Source of the DNA: Anaspis maculata
Taxonomy: Eukaryota > Arthropoda > Insecta > Coleoptera > Scraptiidae
Length of the DNA stretch: 64,000 nucleotides
NCBI GenBank assembly: GCA_949128115.1
Contig: OX421965.1
Coordinates: 5,385,253 to 5,449,252 of the forward strand
Direction of reading: 5' to 3'
Shown here piece after piece: positions 57,786 to 64,000 of the stretch (its first letter is position 1; every line of letters starts with the position of its first letter). The notes beneath the pieces were generated by a model. It did not search any database. It saw only the letters and a program-made list of their open reading frames with translations, and had not been told where the DNA came from. Made by a program: the position numbers and the translations under genes.

Positions 57786-58300
57786 CTAGTTAGTTTCTTT
57801 TTCACTCCTCGTTGCTCTTTGAATTATTTGATGGACTATGAAGATGAGGCTTTGCACGCTACCTTTTTTTCGAAGTCCACTTGAGTGTTCAGCAACGTTG
57901 GTTCTGTTGTCTTTTTCAGTTTCTTTCTCAGTAGTTGTCATTTTCATTGGCATGTTTAACAAGGTGATGCATCTATGGTTTGCACACTCGTTAAGAACCC
58001 CCTCTTCTTTCCTATGCTTTATATTGTAGATTTTCAGCAGCAATCTTTTTCCCTCTTCTCCCAAAGCTATTTATTATCTCTGATGTAAATTTATCATGTC
58101 CAGGAGCTTTGCCATTTTTCAGTTCCAGGAATGCTTTTGTTCTTTCAGGTCTTCTGTTAGCGTCCCTTCATTTCTGTCTTCAATCGTATTTTCTTTGTTA
58201 ATGAACTTCATCAGTCTATCTTGGTTGTGCACTCAGTAACTCTTTGAAATATTCACTCCATCTTTTCATTACTTCTTCAGAGACCACCAGTAGTGCTTGA
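57786..58300 (-). pseudogene. LINE reverse transcriptase scrap
   Basis: On the minus strand, in drifting frames: VMKRWSEYFKELLS (about 58275), LKNGKAPGHDKFTSEIIN (about 58120), ITLLNMPMKM (about 57970), and GLRKKGSVQSLIFIVHQIIQ (about 57870). These are the fingers/palm landmarks GKAPG.D, CNYRGITLLN and GFRK.RS...LIF of LINE RT, in order. The catalytic box is absent. It is old and on the opposite strand to the scrap at 56700. Confidence 0.7.
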
Positions 58301-58936
58301 TCCTTCCTTATTGATTATGGAATGTTCTGGTGAGGTTCGGAGATCTTGAATATGGAAAAGTTATTCTCAATTGTAAATTTTCAAAGAGATTTACTCAAGT
58401 TTCAATAATAATTCTTAGGCCAAGCAGTATCGTTCTTCTGTTTCATCATTATTCTGTGGTTTTTTAATGTCTTCCATCATGGTGCTCTAAACTAAGATTC
58501 TAGGCCTTCTAAAGCTAAGCCTCACATCATATCCATTTCATCAAATCATCACCTATGCACGAAAGAACTTGAAGGTGGACTGGGCCGAGGCGCTCATACT
58601 TCAAGTGACTTTTTTTCTTTGTTCACTTTCTTCTTGAGTAAAAGGCAGTATCTTCTCTCCGATCGTGCATGTGAAATCTAAAAATAGGCATCCTTAAATT
58701 TGGAAATATAAAACCAATAATATCAAAATTTTGTGGCATTTTTGACTCTTAATTAGTAATTACCTATTTGACTTGCTTCCATTTTATTATTATGAATTAT
58801 CCAGTGTATGTGCACACTAGTACAACACACACGTATAGGTCCGTGTCCGTACGCACAATATTGGTAACTGTACTAGGTTAAATAGGTAGGTACACAGCAG
58901 CAGTAGCAGTGCACTGGGCAGTGCAGGAGGCATACT
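58301..58936. other. Intergenic
   Basis: Nothing recognised beyond continuing decayed LINE-like sequence at the left edge. Confidence 0.3.
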
Positions 58937-59172
58937 TTGGCTTGCTCGAGCTTTTCATTTGTTTGGTCTTCCATGAGTTTGCAAGGCGGTTATGTCCTTT
59001 TTAATTCGGCACTGGACAAGGGCACACGTCGCGTCGTAGAGGATAGGTACAATCGAATCATTTGGAGCTGCAAATCTTGAATTGGGCATATTCGTAACTT
59101 CAAAATTCATTGTTCTAGGTTCACTCACTTGTGCAACAGTATTTTCTAGTTAGGATTGTCTTCTGCTTGGAA
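58937..59172 (+). repeat. Dispersed repeat, copy 2 of 2
   Basis: It matches 43965-44185 in the same orientation with moderate divergence and one extra segment of about 35 bp near 59075-59110. Confidence 0.8.
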
Positions 59173-59383
59173 AAACTGTCTCTGAACGGCGATCGCTGTG
59201 GTTTTCACATTCGAGAACCTCAAAGCGATTGAAAATGCCACATTGAAGAGCGAAACTGACAAATGAAAAAATTTAACCACCAAAACGAATGATATGCTGT
59301 CACTTTGCTGTATAATTCTGTGGGATAGACTTCTGTGATTCGTGTGCCTTCGGGTGGTTCATAACTTACGGGTTGCATACTCA

Positions 59384-60109
59384 AATCCATGATTTCCCCT
59401 CACCCCGTTCCGCATCAAATTTCCTCGCCTACAAGCTGGGTTACGTTCCCTCCTTATATTCTAACCTCCTTGCGTTATACCTATTGTTACTGTTGTGTTG
59501 TTCCTTCATAGGTTTTGATTACCTAATAATTTTCACGCCATGTGTGGGGATCCACCTCGTTTATCTGTAAAAGAACGTGAAATACTTTGCCGCTGTTACG
59601 TAGAAAACTTCAGAGATTCCAACTTTGCTTTTGCTTTCGCTTTCTAACTGCTTTGATCTTTAGTAACGTTCTGCACGGTCAAACGCATACTGGCTAAAAG
59701 AATCCAAGGTGTGTCACTGCAACCAAAAAGTGGCCGTGGATCCCTGAGCCCAGTCGAGAAAAAAAGCTGCCAGGCGCCTGTGCTCAATCAAAAGAGTAGG
59801 TATACAGTCTGTAGTGCCATCCTACCAGATTCCATGCTTCTGTCACCATGTGCAGGCACGCGGGCCGCGTAAAGGCATTGTTTACTATTGTACAACACAG
59901 CACCGAGCTGTAGCGCAGTAAGCAATGGCCAAAGTCACGCAGCTTTTTCTTCGGCAAACCTTACCACGGTACAACACCGCAACGCCTTGTAGTGGAGTAA
60001 GCATTGACTTTCGATTTCAAGTATTTTCATTGGACATTCCTTATTTCACTCCAACTAAAATCTAATACAGAAAATGCTTACTATTTATTCGTTCTACTGT
60101 GATGGAGCC
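59384..60109. other. Intergenic with a short tandem-like repeat
   Basis: GTACAACAC.GC..CG...TGTAG.G.AGTAAGCA occurs twice (about 59891-59935 and 59970-60008). No coding is seen. Confidence 0.4.
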
Positions 60110-60180
60110 GGGATTGAACCCCATTCACAATTATGACCTACCTACTGACTGAACTTGAAACAAGGGAATCATTTGAATTA
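60110..60180 (-). repeat. tRNA-like sequence, probably a SINE head
   Basis: On the minus strand GGGTTCAATCCCGGCTCCA has a good Pol III box B, preceded about 35 bp upstream by a weak box A-like AGTTCAGTCAGTAGG and a GGTCATAAT stretch. It does not fold into a complete cloverleaf by eye and has no clear CCA-proximal stem, so I read it as a decayed tRNA-derived SINE or tRNA pseudogene. Confidence 0.45.
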
Positions 60181-61640
60181 GCTGAACCAACCAAGGAATC
60201 ATTAGAATTGATCTGAATCAAAGAAGCATTTTAATTAGCTCTGGCCTTCTGTTGGGCATCGTGGGTTCGCTTGTCAGGAAAACAAATGGAAACAAAATAA
60301 AATATCTATTGAGTAACAAAGAAGAGAAATATACAAAAGGGGTGAATAAAAATAAAGACTAAAGGCAATTTAGACAAAACTTGGTACTTATGGAAACAAT
60401 AACAATCATAATAATAATTCTACAAACACCATACGAAGAGACTAATTCAGTTCAATTTTCAGGTTAAAAGGGTGGAGTGTACAAGTACATACCAAAGTGC
60501 GAGATGGTTCGAGGCACATTTTCGGTACTGTCACTACTTGTTCCTACCGCCATAGGCGGCAGGAACTATTAGCTTCTTATCGGTCTTGGTTGTTGCTGTA
60601 CTCTGATGGTCTGATATACTACTTCTCCCGCACTCAAACTGCTCTCGATGTCGGTGCTCTACTCTTGATTGTCTACTAGCTATTGTCTTCTGTCTTGGTT
60701 TTTGGGGGGTTTTTATATCCGCCCATTTTTTTGGTGGGTGGTCCATCGCGTGAGATTTTTTCTACTGGTGTGCGTCAGAACCATTAAACTTGTCAGTTTG
60801 TATAAACAACTGTCAAGCGGTATTTGATTTATTTAGATTTTTATTTATCGCTCTTTTGCCGCGAAATGTTTCAGTTAACACCTCGCTTGACACTTGTTTA
60901 TATGTGGGTTTGATTGTTTATATTTAAATGTTGCGCTTCGCGTCTTTTCTCACGGATTGAGTTTCCTTTGTGTTGGATGGCACGTGCGTGCACTTCAAGT
61001 ATGCGTCATTCTGTTCTTTGAAAAACGTCGCTTCCCTGGTCGCTCTCTATGTCTAATCATTATAATTTTTTCGTGGCTTCGTTGTAAAAATAATGCTTTT
61101 CTTGACGTCTAAAACCTGAAGGGCTATGTGATAACTTCCAATTGCAACTAAAGCAAATTCTAATAAAGGAAATTATTTAGATAATTTTTGTGACTACTCA
61201 TTAGATTATTAAAACTATTTTCTCTCCCTGGGCACCACACTACCTTTGGCAAGCTAGTTTTACTACGAAATTGAACAGATGAATAAATTTATTGCAACGA
61301 AATGCAAAACAATTGGAATTTACTTATGTAAGGACTAAATTCATAGTAGCTGTGATAATAAAATGGCAGGTGGCATTCTCATCCATTTATAAACTATAGT
61401 TACTAGGTGAAGATAATGGTACTTTCCTGAAATTTTCATTTTGGACGTAAAATAAGACCCAATAAACTTCTATTCTCTTACTGAATTGCCGTAGGTGACG
61501 TTTCGTTTGTTTCGCACAAACTTCTCCAATGGCAAATTAGTAGGCACTGTATGATAATTTCAAGTTTAAAACTGAGACGACAAAGAAAGTTGTCGGTTAA
61601 AAAATTAATTTACGAGACGAGTACATTTATAAATTACCTG
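60181..61640. other. Intergenic
   Basis: Nothing secure. A 70-codon minus ORF at 60534-60746 is hydrophilic and unrecognised; 60750-61600 is AT-rich. Confidence 0.3.
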
Positions 61641-62229
61641 AATGATTCCCTCGTACATAAAAAAAATGCGATATTTCTCATGGAAATGTCCAAAATTAAT
61701 GAGCGATAATTGCACTGAAAGGAGTGAACGGTCGAAAAATTATAGGCGAATATTGCACTGGAACGTCAAAAAATTGTCGCCATCGATTCAACTGAAATGT
61801 CAACATTCGGTTCTTCGGAATAGGTACAACTCTTGTAGTATTGCTACAAGAGTAGTATTTCGAAAAATATTTATATATATTTATTTCCTGAAAAATTCTC
61901 AGAACGATAGTTTTATTCAAGAAAAAATCTGTTGTGGGGCGACACAAAACTTTCCCGGCGGTATCCAGAGACCTCAGTGATGATTTTGGGCTAAGCGTCC
62001 CTTCGGGAAGGTGAGATTTAATTAGGACGTTGATGAAAAAGTTCTACATAGTCAGTTGAGCGTTAAGCGGGCATCCTGCATCCATTGTTGGGCCGACAGA
62101 AAAAGTTACAGGTTAGGTTAGTTTTCCAAGGTGATGAAATAATCCAAAAGGTAGAACTAGGTAGCTAACTGTTGTGATATCTCAAAAATGCAATGCTGGT
62201 TCCTTATTGAAATTCTTGTTCCTACTTTA
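61641..62229. other. Intergenic with short repeats and a hairpin
   Basis: A motif GCGA.AATTGCACTG.AA occurs twice (61703-61722, 61747-61765) and again inverted near 63705-63728. A perfect hairpin CTCTTGTAG/CTACAAGAG lies at 61831-61853. No coding is assignable. Confidence 0.45.
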
Positions 62230-62368
62230 TAGCGTTTTCGAGTCGCTAGAGCCGAGCCGGTTCGGCTCTAAAATCAGAGGATTTGATTGGTTCTCAAAAA
62301 TCCCTGGCCAATCAGTGATAGCGATTTTCGACCTGAACTGGCTCGGCTCTGGTGACTCGAAAACGCTA
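62230..62368. mobile_element. 139-bp MITE with TTA flanks
   Basis: Inverted ends TAGCGTTTTCGAGTCGCTAG / TAGCGTTTTCGAGTCACCAG continue through AGCCGAGCC and are flanked by TTA (62227-62229, 62369-62371). Non-coding. A 3-bp TTA duplication would suit PIF/Harbinger; a TA duplication reading cannot be excluded. Confidence 0.85.
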
Positions 62369-62929
62369 TTAGACATGATGATGAAATTACACAAACTTGA
62401 TTGAAAACTTTTACTGCATCTGTGTGCCAAATTTCAACTCTATATTTTCAATTCAGAGCTTGGACAGACAAGCCCAGACCCAATGTGCCACCTGAGGGCT
62501 TCCGATCAAAATCTCAAAATCATCTACCCAAAGTCTAATCAGATCATTCCAGGCTGAACTTATGCTTTCGTACCTGATTTCGATTTGATCGGATCAATAA
62601 TTCGGTTATTATCGTGGCAGAACCGCCTAATTTGCACGATCGCATAAGCGGTTTTATATTTTCAGTTGGGAAAATTTCCGGGAAATTGAAGAGAAATTAT
62701 TGGAAAATGTTCAAGAACCAGTTATCTATTCTTCAAAAACAAATGGTAGAAATCTGTTCACGGAATAAAAAGTTGGAAAATTTCCAGTTTTTCCAGAGAG
62801 GAAAACCGTTGGTCCGATTTTGAAATTTTTTTCAAAAAAAATTAATTCAGTCTTTTCTCCAACTTTCATTTGCAGCATGTCTGCACCTAAAATGAATATT
62901 TTGTGTGGCTCACCGCATGTTGAAGTTTA
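62369..62929. other. Intergenic
   Basis: Nothing recognised. Confidence 0.3.
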
Positions 62930-63180
62930 CGCTGCAGTTTTTTCAAATTCACGGAATGTGCAAATTTGTTATTGAAAAAATTACCTTCGGAAAAACGAAG
63001 CTGTGTCGATTTTAAAAATAGATCTACAAGACGCCCAGTTCAATCTACTTCCGATATCAGTCGAAATTTTTCGAAAAAAGTCGATCCTCGAGCAGGAATG
63101 AATTGTTGAGTGGAGTGCTGCATCAAAAGCGAGTCATCCTGGTGGAAATCCGGGTGAGTCGTTCTCTCAGGTGACAACGG
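62930..63180 (+). repeat. Dispersed repeat, copy 2 of 2
   Basis: It matches 5415-5665 in the same orientation. Confidence 0.7.
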
Positions 63181-64000
63181 CTAGGAGAAATTTTGAAAAT
63201 TCATAACGCCCGACGGGAAAATGGTGGAAAATTGCAACTGCAGACTTAATTTGACTCTTATGTTTTGTTGCTTCCTGCCAAATTTGGTCCCAATTCATCG
63301 GATAGATTTTGAATAATTGAATGGTAAAGTCTTGAACTTTGACATTTTTTATTTTTTTGACAGATGACAGATAGGGCAATATGTTTAACCATTATGTATA
63401 CAGTTTTTCATGGGCTTTCAAACGGCATTTTGCAAAACAAGTTCTGTGAGATATAGCTTCTGTCATTTTTTGATAGTGATACTTCCGTTTGACAGATGAC
63501 AACCAAAAACTAATCAGCTCATTTAACAGCAAGACCCTGTCTGTATACCAAATTTCAAGTCGATCAGACTATCGGTTCGGCAGCTATCGTGTCAGAACGT
63601 TTTTCCTGCATCCTGCATCATTACATAACTTTCCCTTGGACGGGCCGGGAAAGTAAAATTCCAACGTGATGACACCCTTATTAAATCGCCGGAGATAATT
63701 TTTTGACGATTCAGTGCAATTATCGGGTATAGCTTAGGGGGAATCCATAAGAATCGTGCACTTTGTGCCAAGTCTTTGAAATTTGGTATGGTCTTAGGTA
63801 TAGTCTCAAGGTTTTAGGAAACCATCGCAAGCAACTTGTGCGCGACCTCTAGTGGCTTGTTTGCGTTAAATCCAATATGGCCGTTATCTGTACTTTTACT
63901 AGCTTCTATTAGACACAAAATCTTGAGTAATACCACTTTTTATAGGTTTCAAGATGTGAGAGGTCCATTTCTCAGGTCTTATTTGTGTTAAAAAATCAAT
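63181..64000. other. Intergenic
   Basis: No gene seen. It includes the inverted GCACTGAATCGTCAAAAAAT copy (63690-63725) of the short motif at 61.7 kb. Confidence 0.35.

Larger units (their letters stand above)
56472..59383. mobile_element. 2.9-kb element with ~75-bp inverted ends
   Basis: TGAGTATGCAACCCGTAAGT at 56472 is matched inverted at 59383-59364, and the match continues through GAACCAC.CGAAGGCACACGA and CACAGA.GTC.ATCCCACAGAAT to about 56549/59306. The interior carries LINE scraps on both strands and a repeat copy (58937-59172). No clear target duplication was found, so this may be a transposon or an inverted repeat pair. Confidence 0.6.

Noticed and set aside
60110..60180. Functional tRNA gene
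   Set aside because: Box B is good but box A is weak and the cloverleaf cannot be completed by eye; called a SINE/tRNA-like relic instead.
1..64000. CRISPR array or bacterial operon structure
   Set aside because: No regularly spaced repeats; introns, LINEs and insect retroelements show a eukaryotic nuclear genome.

Overview
The window looks like a transposon-rich, AT-rich stretch of an insect nuclear genome. A hemipteran such as a whitefly is my best guess: the NACHT/ankyrin pseudogene and the types of LINE, errantivirus-like and Tc1/mariner-like elements fit that, but nothing in the sequence settles the species. I see no intact host gene. Most of the window is mobile DNA at different stages of decay, and the insertions are nested so clearly that their order can be read.

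Region by region. 1-6.3 kb: a 1.1-kb dispersed repeat, a broken Mag-like Ty3/gypsy pol fragment and the 3' end of a LINE. 6.6-10.1 kb (minus): a frameshifted NACHT-ankyrin pseudogene with one recognisable intron. 10.4-16.6 kb (plus): a nearly full-length but broken LINE of the I/RNase H-bearing group, itself interrupted by an 0.8-kb inverted-repeat element. 16.6-30.4 kb: a solo LTR of one gypsy-type element (target duplication ATAA) split by a younger errantivirus-like element on the minus strand (16615-29949; target duplication ACGG; LTRs differing at about three sites). That element keeps a 5' LTR, a tRNA-Ser-type primer binding site, gag (frameshifted), protease, integrase (two stops), a full-length env-like ORF and a polypurine tract. 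It has no reverse transcriptase or RNase H. In the pol frame, between the protease and the ADALSRI motif that normally ends RNase H, sits a macro domain of the TARG1/OARD1 type with both catalytic residues. Three further transposons have landed in it: a foldback element in the 3' LTR, a CACTA-like element, and a 1.45-kb element with 8-bp duplications.

30.4-38.8 kb: small repeats, a PIF/Harbinger-like MITE, two more copies of the 1.1-kb repeat facing each other, and a few GC-richer stretches that might be host exons. 38.8-43.6 kb: a Tc1/mariner-type transposon with unusually long inverted ends, each end broken by a different insertion (a second 8-bp-duplication element and a 5'-truncated LINE). 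44-49 kb: LINE scraps, two facing fragments of a Crypton-like tyrosine recombinase among hairpins, and a 1.5-kb TA-flanked foldback element. 49.1-53.5 kb: a 4.5-kb near-perfect palindrome with 2.2-kb arms. 53.9-54.5 kb: a two-exon THAP-domain gene fragment with a frameshift. 56.5-59.4 kb: an element with about 75-bp inverted ends carrying LINE scraps. The rest, to 64 kb, is unassigned intergenic DNA with a MITE and a tRNA-like SINE head.

The strongest candidate for something new is the macro-domain-bearing, RT-less, env-positive retroelement. It is young by its LTRs, has kept an open env, and carries a predicted ADP-ribosyl hydrolase fused to its protease.
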